Origin: an uncultured Bacilli bacterium
GTDB taxonomy: Bacteria > Bacillota_I > Bacilli_A > RF39 > UBA660
Direction: 5' to 3'
Assembly: GCA_934167785.1 (NCBI GenBank)
Contig: CAKPLX010000020.1
Coordinates: forward strand, 1-17,898
DNA length: 17,898 nt
The notes under the pieces are model-generated. The model was not told the origin of the DNA and searched no databases. It saw nothing but the letters and a program-made list of their open reading frames with translations. Of this stretch, positions 7,199 through 15,189 are shown piece after piece (positions within the stretch are counted from its first letter, which is position 1; the number at the start of each line of letters is the position of its first letter). The position numbers and the translations under genes were made by a program.

Positions 7199-9394
7199 CT
7201 AAGAATAAAAGCAGATAAAGTCTCCAACAGCTCTCTCTCCAGTTCCTTGATTTTGCATTTCTTCACCTAATACAACGTTAGAGACACTTCCGCCTTGATC
7301 CATCGAAGAGGCCCATACACATCCTAATTCATTAACCATATACTCGGCTACTTCACGTTTATTGGTTTTACCAGTTACGACGTAAATTTCTCCATTTGCA
7401 TCTTGGCCTAGAACATTTCGAACATAATATGCACTTGAACTAGGATCATCTACTGTAGAGCTTACAACACCATTTCCATTGCTATCAGTTATAACTAATG
7501 GTGTTTCATGAATTGCTAAAGTATCTTGTACGCCTTGCTCAATTAATTCATTAGCTGATGTTCCAGGCGTTGCTCTAAAAAATTTACCATTTCCATAACA
7601 AACTTCGGCACCACCAGCTAAAACAGAAGTAGGATCTGAAATATTTCCGTTTCCTGATTGACGATCAACTAACTGATTATTCACAATAGATAAACGATTA
7701 GCATTTCCATCATGATTACTTTCTAGATCTTGAGTACCTTCCCATTCAGAACCGGAATTTTGATTGAAATTTGATCCATTAATTATTCCGATAACATTAA
7801 GCCCTTCTTTTTTTAATCGTTCATATGCATGAGTAGCTGTTTCAGTACCACCTTTATATTCATCTCCATTTGCCTGTACAATTTTAATATGATCTTTATT
7901 ATCACTAAAAGCATAATGTGTAACTAGTACTTGGTCTTTACCAACCATTCTTTTAGTAACAGACATATAACTATTATCATCAACATAACTTTTTTCTGAA
8001 TCATTAAGTTCTGTAGCATATTTTTTTGTGATTTCATTTTTAAAATTGCTATTAGAAACTGAATCAGAATAGGATGTACGATTAAAATAATTTTTACTTC
8101 CAGAATCTATTGCTGATGAACCAATATCAGTAAGCCAAGATTTTTTAGTACCAGAAGATACACCACCTAAAGCAGCTATTGATGCAGCCACTTCTTTTAC
8201 TGTATTTTTTTTCTTATTACTACCAGTAACTCCAGCGATAGCAGCTCCAATTGCGTCTACTTGTTTTTCTCCATTATTTATTATAGAAACTGCAATATTA
8301 TTTTTTTCTACGTTAGTCCCTGAAATTCCAGCGCTAGCAACTCCACTACCCACTTTATTATTATTTGATACATTTGCACCATTTAGTTTCTCTTTATTAA
8401 TTAGATTTTCACTTGTTTCTTTTATTTTTTCAGCTGTATTTACACTAGCAGTAACAAATGTTGTACCAATTTTTTTAGCGGTATTTACCGTTTTTAAAAA
8501 ATTATCTGCAATTGAATTTTTTACATTGGTTGCCGTTTCTTTAGAAGTTTCCAAAACATTTTCTAAAGTTGATTTTAATCCATTAACTCCATTATCTATA
8601 TCTTTTTCAAAATCCACATTATTTGTAGAAGAAATTTTTTCTGTAGATATAATTTCTCCAGTGATAGGATTATAATGAACTTTCCAAGTTCCTTCTTTAT
8701 TTCTTTTGAAATATTCTCCAGTGCCAATCAAATTTTGCTTATTTAGATTTTCATATTCTTTTTTTGTAGTTTCATTAGTCCACCCCATTTGCTGATAATT
8801 ACCATTAGAATCTTTTTGCCAAATGGAATATGTTCCATTTTTACTTTTTTCAAATTTTAAAGTTTCATCTATCCAAAACTCCTTTAGAATTTTATCTTCT
8901 GCAATAAAATTCCCATTAGCAGCATCAGAAGAAGTACGAGCAATATTTAAGGATAATTTAGAAATATCAAAATTGCTACTAAGTTTATCTAAAACATAGT
9001 CTTTTCCATAAATGCTAGTAAGTCTTTCTAAATCATTGATTTTTTCTTCTACTTTTTCCGCTTTAACCATAATTTTTTTTGATTTAGAATGGATTTTATT
9101 TGTTATTTCAATGGCATCAGCTATGCAGTCTTTTAAAGTTTGAATATTATTTTTAAGAACATCTTGACCAGTTATTTTCCATCTGATAGTATGATAGATT
9201 TTATTACCAGAATTATCAGTATGACTAAAAAATTCACTTTCTTTAATTTGATCATTAAAATTTGCAAGTTCATCACAGGCATTACTTATTTCTTGATTAG
9301 CATTTTGAATTGAATCACAAATCGAATTAAATTTACTTACATTAGCATCTAAATCATTCAAACATTCTCTGATTCCATTGATATCTAAATTCAT
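7199..9394 (-). CDS. T7SS effector 1 with C-terminal phosphodiester glycosidase (NAGPA-like) domain
   Basis: 731 residues, no signal peptide. Residues 1-251 are the helical trunk shared with effector 2. Residues about 255-470 are a low-complexity linker rich in Ala, Asn, Ser, Thr and Lys. Residues about 475-731 resemble the phosphodiester glycosidase family (NAGPA, PF09992), which includes the mammalian uncovering enzyme that removes GlcNAc from GlcNAc-1-phosphate diesters. Family landmarks are visible: IINGSNFN at 537-544 (usual form NGGFF), a second core strand with TPLVITDSNGNG, then EVAEYMVNELGC leading to MDQGGS at 698-703 (usual form DGGGS), and ERAVGDFICFYS at the end. I infer an exported enzyme acting on a sugar-1-phosphate diester, perhaps teichoic acid or host glycan. 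ATG 9394 has GAGGTG upstream. A terminator separates it from the small helical genes before it, and no recognisable immunity gene follows. Confidence 0.85.
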   Translation of the reverse strand: MNLDINGIRECLNDLDANVSKFNSICDSIQNANQEISNACDELANFNDQIKESEFFSHTDNSGNKIYHTIRWKITGQDVLKNNIQTLKDCIADAIEITNKIHSKSKKIMVKAEKVEEKINDLERLTSIYGKDYVLDKLSSNFDISKLSLNIARTSSDAANGNFIAEDKILKEFWIDETLKFEKSKNGTYSIWQKDSNGNYQQMGWTNETTKKEYENLNKQNLIGTGEYFKRNKEGTWKVHYNPITGEIISTEKISSTNNVDFEKDIDNGVNGLKSTLENVLETSKETATNVKNSIADNFLKTVNTAKKIGTTFVTASVNTAEKIKETSENLINKEKLNGANVSNNNKVGSGVASAGISGTNVEKNNIAVSIINNGEKQVDAIGAAIAGVTGSNKKKNTVKEVAASIAALGGVSSGTKKSWLTDIGSSAIDSGSKNYFNRTSYSDSVSNSNFKNEITKKYATELNDSEKSYVDDNSYMSVTKRMVGKDQVLVTHYAFSDNKDHIKIVQANGDEYKGGTETATHAYERLKKEGLNVIGIINGSNFNQNSGSEWEGTQDLESNHDGNANRLSIVNNQLVDRQSGNGNISDPTSVLAGGAEVCYGNGKFFRATPGTSANELIEQGVQDTLAIHETPLVITDSNGNGVVSSTVDDPSSSAYYVRNVLGQDANGEIYVVTGKTNKREVAEYMVNELGCVWASSMDQGGSVSNVVLGEEMQNQGTGERAVGDFICFYS
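8642..9394 (-). repeat. Long direct repeat, copy 1 (shared effector trunk)
   Basis: Partner of the repeat at 5861-6610 in the same orientation. Similarity begins at the start codon and fades after the GTWKV motif, where the linkers diverge. Upstream flanks are not similar beyond the ribosome binding site, so only the coding trunk is duplicated. Confidence 0.85.
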
Positions 9395-9472
9395 CGCATC
9401 ACCTCTTTTTTTAGATAATAATAAGTTACTAACTCATCTATTAAAGAGAATTCTCCTAACATATGATTATTT

Positions 9473-9509
9473 ACAAGAAAAAGGATAATACTATAATGCA
9501 TTATCCTTT
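9473..9509 (-). terminator. Intrinsic terminator or attenuator between the secretion operon and the effectors
   Basis: AAAGGATAAT (9480-9489) pairs perfectly with ATTATCCTTT (9500-9509) across a 10-base loop. On the minus strand the 3' arm runs into ATCCTTTTTCTTGT, a good U tract. It lies 50 bases past the gene at 9559-9852 and 86 bases before effector 1, so effector expression needs read-through or its own promoter. I found no strong promoter in 9395-9472; a TATTAT lies there without a good -35. Confidence 0.7.
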
Positions 9510-9558
9510 CATTACAATAATACACTTACATGAAAGTATATTTATTAAATCTGAAATC

Positions 9559-9852
9559 TTACATAGAAGTAATATTATTAATAGATTGAACAGCTTGCTC
9601 TTGTTCTTGAATATAACTATTAAATCTTGAATTAAATTCGTCTAATGCATCATTAGCTTGAGTACTTAATGTATTAACTTGAGATTTTATTTGTTGTAAA
9701 TTTTCTGTAATGGTCTCACTAGACAATCCTTCTCGACTTATAGTCTCATAATTATTGCAAATATTTTGAAAGCAATCATTTAACTGTTCAATAAATGGTC
9801 CATTTAAAAAAGTATGAATTGATTTTAGTTCATCAAAATTAATTCCTTGCAT
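9559..9852 (-). CDS. Small helical-hairpin protein 2 (WXG100/Lap-like)
   Basis: 97 residues from ATG 9852, eight bases after GGGAG. A GTG at 9861 would add three residues but lies almost on the ribosome binding site. Predicted fold: a helix at about 4-36 (FDELKSIHTFLNGPFIEQLNDC and on), a turn around REGLSSET, and a helix at about 48-90 (ENLQQIKSQVNTLSTQANDALDEF), that is, a helical hairpin of WXG100 size. There is no W-x-G; REGLSSE is at the turn. In T7SSb clusters such proteins either form the secreted EsxA-type dimer or escort an effector. Here it follows the 94-residue protein by 60 bases and precedes effector 1, so a heterodimer or a pair of effector partners is plausible. Confidence 0.78.
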   Translation of the reverse strand: MQGINFDELKSIHTFLNGPFIEQLNDCFQNICNNYETISREGLSSETITENLQQIKSQVNTLSTQANDALDEFNSRFNSYIQEQEQAVQSINNITSM

Positions 9853-9912
9853 TTCCTTCACTCCCTTCTTTAAAAAATTTTTTCTTTAATCTTTAATTTT
9901 ATAGATTATAAA

Positions 9913-10197
9913 TTATAAACCAATATCATTAATGCTACGAGTAATTTGTTGTGCTTTCTCCAAATTTTCAAGTTCAGCATCTAAATATTCAGATAAAAGC
10001 TTATCTAATCCATCTTTAAATGCTTGCATTTTCTCAGTACCAGATTTATTTCCGGCAGACATTGTGTTAAATTCATTAAATTTAGTAATAGTGTCACCAA
10101 ATTGTTTAGATAAATTTCTAAGGAAATCAATTGACTCTTTATAAGAATTAATTTGTGCTTCTGTAACATCTAAATTATAACTAAAAGCCTTCATCAT
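9913..10197 (-). CDS. Small helical-hairpin protein 1 (WXG100/Lap-like)
   Basis: 94 residues. Two helices can be read: about 12-46 (VTEAQINSYKESIDFLRNLSKQF and on) and about 54-88 (GTEKMQAFKDGLDKLLSEYLDAELENLEKAQQI), joined by a short Asn/Ser/Gly turn (NTMSAGNKSG). This is the size and layout of WXG100 substrates, but the W-x-G turn is absent. The start is ATG ATG; either 10197 or 10194 is possible after GAGGTG, and I list the longer. It lies 74 bases after yukD in the essC-led operon, so it is a likely substrate or structural partner of the machine. It could instead be a Lap-type partner of effector 1. Confidence 0.8.
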   Translation of the reverse strand: MMKAFSYNLDVTEAQINSYKESIDFLRNLSKQFGDTITKFNEFNTMSAGNKSGTEKMQAFKDGLDKLLSEYLDAELENLEKAQQITRSINDIGL

Positions 10198-10248
10198 CTC
10201 ACCACCTCTCCTCTATTTATAACTAAACTTTATCATACAAATTGTTGA

Positions 10249-10267
10249 ATGTAAATAATTTTTACAT
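10249..10267 (-). repeat. Short inverted repeat between yukD and the first helical gene
   Basis: ATGTAAA (10249-10255) and TTTACAT (10261-10267) form a perfect 7-base-pair stem with a 5-base loop. There is no U tract, so it is not a convincing terminator. It could be an mRNA processing or stabilising hairpin that lets the small helical genes be expressed at a different level from essC and yukD, or an operator. No other evidence. Confidence 0.35.
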
Positions 10268-10271
10268 TACT

Positions 10272-10526
10272 TTACATTAAAATTAGTTCACTTCCATTTC
10301 TGATGTTAGTATTTTTTATCATTTCATTGATCTGATACTCTCTTCCATCTAATCGATTGTACAATCTTTCTTTGTTTGTATATTGATAATACCCTCCAGT
10401 AATATCAGGTAATACTTTTCCAATCAAATAAATAATTTCTCCAATTTTTCGATTGGCTGGCAAAAAAACTTCATATTTTTTTTCTAAAAATGGAATGTAC
10501 AAATTAACCAAAACTTTATTTTTCAT
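10272..10526 (-). CDS. yukD: YukD/EsaB-type ubiquitin-like T7SS accessory protein
   Basis: 84 residues from ATG 10526 (MKNKVLVNLYIPFLEKKYEV). AAGGAG lies nine bases upstream; a TTG seven codons earlier overlaps that site and is rejected. Small beta-grasp protein with the family order: an N-terminal strand pair, then a helix (IGEIIYLIGKVL), then the ending strand NGSELILM. YukD (Bacillus) and EsaB (Staphylococcus) are cytosolic and required for T7SSb secretion or its control. The start codon lies inside the end of essC, an 11-base overlap, so translation is probably coupled to the motor ATPase. Confidence 0.85.
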   Translation of the reverse strand: MKNKVLVNLYIPFLEKKYEVFLPANRKIGEIIYLIGKVLPDITGGYYQYTNKERLYNRLDGREYQINEMIKNTNIRNGSELILM

Positions 10527-13500
10527 TGTTTTTTTCTCCTTCCACAATTTTTATCTTAGTAGCAATTCCATTATTAATGTTATACCCAAAATTTTCTGGA
10601 ATAATACTGCTAATTTCTCTAAATGGAGTGACAAGATTATGAATTGTGCTGTTATTTAATCCTCTACCAATAAAAATAGCATGATCATTCAATACAAATT
10701 GTTTAAACCATTTTTCATAATTCAATGATTTTATATCATCAATTCTATCAACAAACACAAAATAACAATTCTTTAAGTCTTGCATTTTAGAAAGAAAATT
10801 AGAAAAGTTCATTTTTATTTCATCAGGAATAGTACTTAACCATTTTTCTACTCCTGTAATAAAAACTATAAGCGGTTTATTTCTATCGCTAGCAAATATT
10901 GCATTTTGAATATCATCAAAACTACTTGATTTTATTCCAGAATAACATTTTTTTTCATCACAAACCATAGTAATAAAATTGGGATTATTACCCAACTTAA
11001 GGATAAGTTCTTTAGAAAAATTAAATAACATATTTGGCTCATTTCCATTAATCAAATGAATTAAGCCTTTCGTCATATCATAGTAAGATATATTAAGTGT
11101 ATTTACTTCGATTCCAATAGGTATTTTATTTAATTGTATAGGTTCTTTTGCAATTTCATTCCATGTAACAATTTCTGGTAAGATTCTAATTTCAGGAGCT
11201 TTTTCAAAAAGTTGTTGATTCAAGTTCTGAATAACCAATTTTAGATATTCGTTTTGTTGATCAATTGGAGCAAATTCAGCTGTTTGAAATTCATAAGGTT
11301 CTTCATCAATCAAAGTTATTCCTCTCCCTGGAAGATCAGCAATTAAAGGTGTTTTCTTTCCTAATAGCATATTATATTCGATTTGAGCACCCAATTTTAA
11401 TGGAATAATCTGAGAAAAATTATTTCGCATATTTAATCTTAAGCTTCTATCACTAATAGCTGTCATTAAGACATAAATACCATATTTAACACAGTCTCTG
11501 CAGATTTTATTAAGAAGATTATCGTAATCCTCGTAAGTTTCTTTAAAATTTTCATAACCATAGATGACCAATACAATTCCTGGTAACGTTTTTCCAGAGT
11601 TTTTACAATAAAATTCATAATTTCCATTATAATTTTGAAATAAAATTTTTCTTCTTTCTAATTCTCCAGAAATAAATTTAAATAGATTAGTTATTTTTTC
11701 TGTTTCGTTACTAAAAATGACATCTCCTACTTGAGGAGCATCTTTGTAAATTTTTAGTGTTTGACTATCAAAATCTACTGCATAAATATTTACTTCTTGA
11801 GTATGATAGGTTGTAATTAAAGAATATAAAATCGTATTAATAATTGTATTTTTTTCATTCATACTATATATAATAGCGTTACCTTTCTTTGTAAAATTAA
11901 TGGTAAATAAGTCTTGCTTTTGTAATTTAGGATTATCATAAACACCTACAATAGCATTTAAAATAAAATTTTCTTTTTTAAATTGATATTTTTGTTTAAT
12001 TGTATCAACAAATAATTCAGCAGGTAACTTTTCTAACCATAACTGCTTTACAGTAATTTTTTCTTCTGTTGCAAGATTACTTAAGTATTTTACAATATTA
12101 GAGAGCTCTTCTCCTTGAGAAATGACTGTTTCTCCTCGCGGAATATCAATAGTTTTAATACTTTTTCCGATGTGATCAATAAAACTAATTTTATCATCTA
12201 TTGTATGAATTACTTTATCCTTTGGAAAGTAAGGTAATCCAGCATAAGCGGATTGCCCCATAGCAAAAAATTCGTCATATCCTACTTGCAGATAAAATCT
12301 TCCTACTTCTTTTAAAGAAGCAGCATCGGGCCTTTTAATTACTTCATTAGAATCTCGTGCGTCTTGTACTTTTAGACAAACTTTAAACCTTGAGTTAGAC
12401 CAAATTTGATCGTTAACAACCCCACTTGGTTTTTGTGTTGCCAAAATTAAATGAACACCAAGACTACGACCAATACGTGCTGTCGAAATTAATTGATCCA
12501 TAAAATCTGGCTGTTGACTTTTTAATTCTGCAAATTCATCTGAAATAATAAACAAATGAGATAAAGGAGTATCAAGTAAGCCTTCACGATAATATTTTTG
12601 GTATTTATAAATATCAATTGTTCCTTCATTAAGCTTTTCTCTCGCTTCATTAAATAAAGTTTGTCTTCTTTTTAATTCACTTTCGATAGAAGCTAATGCT
12701 CGATTAATATCAGCCGTATCTAGATTGGTAATGGTACCAGCTAAATGTGGAAGTCTAATTCCATTTTCAGTATTTTCAAAAGCTCCAACTAATCCTCCGC
12801 CTTTATAATCAATTAAGACAAATTGAACTTCATTCGGATGAAAATTAACCGCCATAGACAAAATATAGGTAATAATAAATTCTGACTTTCCACTTCCTGT
12901 CATTCCAGCAATCAATCCATGCGGTCCAGCTTCTCGTTCATGAAGATCTAATTTAAATAAATTTCCATTTGTCGAAATTCCAATTGGGGTAGATAGACTA
13001 TTAATTGGATCATTTCTTTTCCATTTTTCTAATACATTTAGCTGTTCGACGTTTCCAGCTCCAAACATTTCTAGAAAACCAAAAGTTTTAGGCAAAGCAA
13101 AAGTATCATCCTTGTTTTCAATTGGAATATTATTCAATATTAAGCTACAAGCTTTTAAATTTAATTGATTAACGCCCTCAATTTTAAATGACTTTTGGGT
13201 ATCCTTTGTTAATTCATTTTCAAAAATACCACCACTATCTAGATTATTAATACCAATAAATGCCTTACATTGAGTAGGTAAATTTGCCAGCGTTGGATGC
13301 ATAATCACTAAACTAAATCCTAAATTTTCGGTTTGATTTAAAAGTTTATCAATAAAAGGAAGATCTTTGATATTTTCATAATCATCAGTAATGATCATAT
13401 AATAAGAGCTAAAATTACGATAAATATCTTTTTTAGTATTTAACTGATTTTTTTGTATTGATCCTTCTCTTAAATTTAATATACTAAGTAAGTATTGGGC

Positions 13501-15063
13501 AACATCTTTACCTTCATCAAAATTTGTTGCAAAAAAGCGCATTTGTTTATCATTACGGAACAAGTGTGGCATTTGTTTTAAATATTCCCATTGAAATGAT
13601 TTGGCATTATCTGTAAATAAAACAATTTTAAGATCATAATAACTATGGAAAGTAATAATTTGTAAAATTAAAAGATCCATATAATGCTTTATATATTCAT
13701 ATTTTCCTGTTATGGCAATAATATTTTTTTCTATGAAAGACTCTGTAACAGGAACCCCATCAATATATTTGTATTTGTCAAGAATTGCTTTCATTCTTTC
13801 GTCTAATTTATCCTCATCAAGTTGAAATTTTTCTTCTGGATAATTACAGTTAATTTGCAAAGGAACTTTTCCAATACCAAGTCTTAGTGTTAAAAAATCT
13901 TTTTGATGAAGTTCTCTCATCCATAATTTTTTACTTGTTGTCATAATAAGTTGATAACATTCTGCAGGACTAATATTATTAGAAAGTAAAATTTGTCTTT
14001 GAAAAGTAGCAGTTTCAGATAATTCTGCTTCTTTTTTTATTAAATAGGCCCCATACTTTTGCTCTATTTTTTTTAACTTCTTTTGTGTCTGTTTTTTCGC
14101 ATAAGCACGGTTCAATGTAGGCCATAATAAGGTACCAGCAAGCATTGAAACAGACATTACCATTGTAGGCAAAATATTCATGATATTTTGATTATTGTTT
14201 TGATAAGAGTACATAGACGACATTAGCATTGCCACAGACGAAGCGCCCATTGTCATCATTGGTCCAACAGTTAAAAGAAAAGGAGGATTTTCTGGCTCTT
14301 GACTAACTGGAGGCGGATCAATTTTAAAATTTTTATTTTCAATTACTTCCATAAATCTTGGAGATCTTACAAAATAATCTTTTTCTTCATATAATTCTAT
14401 TTCATTTTCCTCAGAATTAAATTCAATTGGTGGAAGGCTGTTTTTTTCAGGAATGGAATGAAACAAATTTTTATTATATCTAACACTTCCTAATGGATTA
14501 TTAAAATAAATTGTATTAGATAGAATAATTAATTTCAAACCTAATATAAAAATCACATCACCATGATATAATTGAGTTTGTTTTAAGATTAATTCGTTAT
14601 TAACAAAAGTTCCGTATTGCGTGTTTAAATCTTCACAAAACCAATTTCCAGATTGATAAATAAATTTTGTATGTTTATGTCCAATCAGTGGATTGTTACA
14701 ACTAATTGCATTATCTCCAGCGTTTCCAACAATAAATTCCATGTCATTTTTAAGTTGAACACCAATAAAAGAAGTGTCATTTACAGGACAGGAATATAAG
14801 ATCAGAAACCCATCTTCTCCTTTAATTTGGAGTGATAAATATTGATAATTTTCTAAAATAATAGAATCAACAGCTTCCTTATCTCGCCAAATTTTAACAT
14901 GCTTATTAGAAAAGGCTACCCACTTTCCGTCTTCTTCCGTAATATTAATAAGAATCCTTTCTTTATTGTTATTATCGATATCTGTTAAATTGTAACTACC
15001 ATTAACCTTTAAAGGCAAAGTCATACTAAATAGCCTTTGCTGATGAATAACATAAATAATCAC
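10516..15063 (-). CDS. essC: T7SS motor ATPase EssC (FtsK/SpoIIIE family)
   Basis: About 1515 residues, normal EssC length. Order: an N-terminal FHA-type region with a clear second FHA domain near 110-185 (FIVGNAGDNAISCNNPLIG, then WFCEDLNTQYGTFVNNE); two membrane segments at about 259-283 and 288-310; then three ATPase modules. D1 has an intact Walker A, GMTGSGKS at 720-727, and acidic Walker B residues Asp842-Glu843 in FIISDEF. At the D2 P-loop position (about 1062-1073) the sequence is NAIIYSMNEKNT, with no GK[ST]; the D3 position (about 1333-1346) reads GLIHLINGNEPNML, also degenerate. It moves WXG-type substrates across the membrane. I prefer GTG 15063, eight bases after AGGAG, over the longer frame from GTG 15072, which overlaps that site. 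It leads the operon from a consensus promoter; the EssA, EssB and EsaA genes are not nearby. Confidence 0.95.
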   Translation of the reverse strand: MIIYVIHQQRLFSMTLPLKVNGSYNLTDIDNNNKERILINITEEDGKWVAFSNKHVKIWRDKEAVDSIILENYQYLSLQIKGEDGFLILYSCPVNDTSFIGVQLKNDMEFIVGNAGDNAISCNNPLIGHKHTKFIYQSGNWFCEDLNTQYGTFVNNELILKQTQLYHGDVIFILGLKLIILSNTIYFNNPLGSVRYNKNLFHSIPEKNSLPPIEFNSEENEIELYEEKDYFVRSPRFMEVIENKNFKIDPPPVSQEPENPPFLLTVGPMMTMGASSVAMLMSSMYSYQNNNQNIMNILPTMVMSVSMLAGTLLWPTLNRAYAKKQTQKKLKKIEQKYGAYLIKKEAELSETATFQRQILLSNNISPAECYQLIMTTSKKLWMRELHQKDFLTLRLGIGKVPLQINCNYPEEKFQLDEDKLDERMKAILDKYKYIDGVPVTESFIEKNIIAITGKYEYIKHYMDLLILQIITFHSYYDLKIVLFTDNAKSFQWEYLKQMPHLFRNDKQMRFFATNFDEGKDVAQYLLSILNLREGSIQKNQLNTKKDIYRNFSSYYMIITDDYENIKDLPFIDKLLNQTENLGFSLVIMHPTLANLPTQCKAFIGINNLDSGGIFENELTKDTQKSFKIEGVNQLNLKACSLILNNIPIENKDDTFALPKTFGFLEMFGAGNVEQLNVLEKWKRNDPINSLSTPIGISTNGNLFKLDLHEREAGPHGLIAGMTGSGKSEFIITYILSMAVNFHPNEVQFVLIDYKGGGLVGAFENTENGIRLPHLAGTITNLDTADINRALASIESELKRRQTLFNEAREKLNEGTIDIYKYQKYYREGLLDTPLSHLFIISDEFAELKSQQPDFMDQLISTARIGRSLGVHLILATQKPSGVVNDQIWSNSRFKVCLKVQDARDSNEVIKRPDAASLKEVGRFYLQVGYDEFFAMGQSAYAGLPYFPKDKVIHTIDDKISFIDHIGKSIKTIDIPRGETVISQGEELSNIVKYLSNLATEEKITVKQLWLEKLPAELFVDTIKQKYQFKKENFILNAIVGVYDNPKLQKQDLFTINFTKKGNAIIYSMNEKNTIINTILYSLITTYHTQEVNIYAVDFDSQTLKIYKDAPQVGDVIFSNETEKITNLFKFISGELERRKILFQNYNGNYEFYCKNSGKTLPGIVLVIYGYENFKETYEDYDNLLNKICRDCVKYGIYVLMTAISDRSLRLNMRNNFSQIIPLKLGAQIEYNMLLGKKTPLIADLPGRGITLIDEEPYEFQTAEFAPIDQQNEYLKLVIQNLNQQLFEKAPEIRILPEIVTWNEIAKEPIQLNKIPIGIEVNTLNISYYDMTKGLIHLINGNEPNMLFNFSKELILKLGNNPNFITMVCDEKKCYSGIKSSSFDDIQNAIFASDRNKPLIVFITGVEKWLSTIPDEIKMNFSNFLSKMQDLKNCYFVFVDRIDDIKSLNYEKWFKQFVLNDHAIFIGRGLNNSTIHNLVTPFREISSIIPENFGYNINNGIATKIKIVEGEKNNEK

Positions 15064-15087
15064 TAATATCACTCCTATTCTAAAAAT

Positions 15088-15116
15088 ATTATATATTAAA
15101 AGTAATATTTTTACAA
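15088..15116 (-). promoter_or_regulatory. Consensus sigma-A promoter of the T7SS operon
   Basis: On the minus strand TTGTAA (15111-15116), exactly 17 bases, TATAAT (15088-15093). The start point would be near 15081, giving a very short leader before AGGAG and the GTG at 15063. The quality suggests constitutive expression unless a repressor binds. Confidence 0.8.
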
Positions 15117-15146
15117 TGATTTTACTTTTATCTTTTTATCAAATCA

Positions 15147-15189
15147 TAATAATAAAAAAGAGCAAAGATAACCAAAAATCAACTGCTCT
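15147..15189 (-). terminator. Intrinsic terminator of the HIT gene
   Basis: AGAGCA (15159-15164) and TGCTCT (15184-15189) form a six-pair stem with an inner GAT/ATC pairing possible in the loop, followed on the minus strand by TTTTT ATTATT. The stem begins inside the HIT stop codon. Confidence 0.65.

Noticed and set aside
5861..9394. Direct repeats as an insertion sequence or transposon
   Set aside because: The repeat is entirely the coding trunk of the two effectors; there is no transposase and there are no terminal inverted repeats.
10453..10659. Plus-strand frame over the essC/yukD junction (and similar ones at 6018-6218 and 9932-10144)
   Set aside because: All are antisense to well-supported genes, with no ribosome binding site and no family resemblance.
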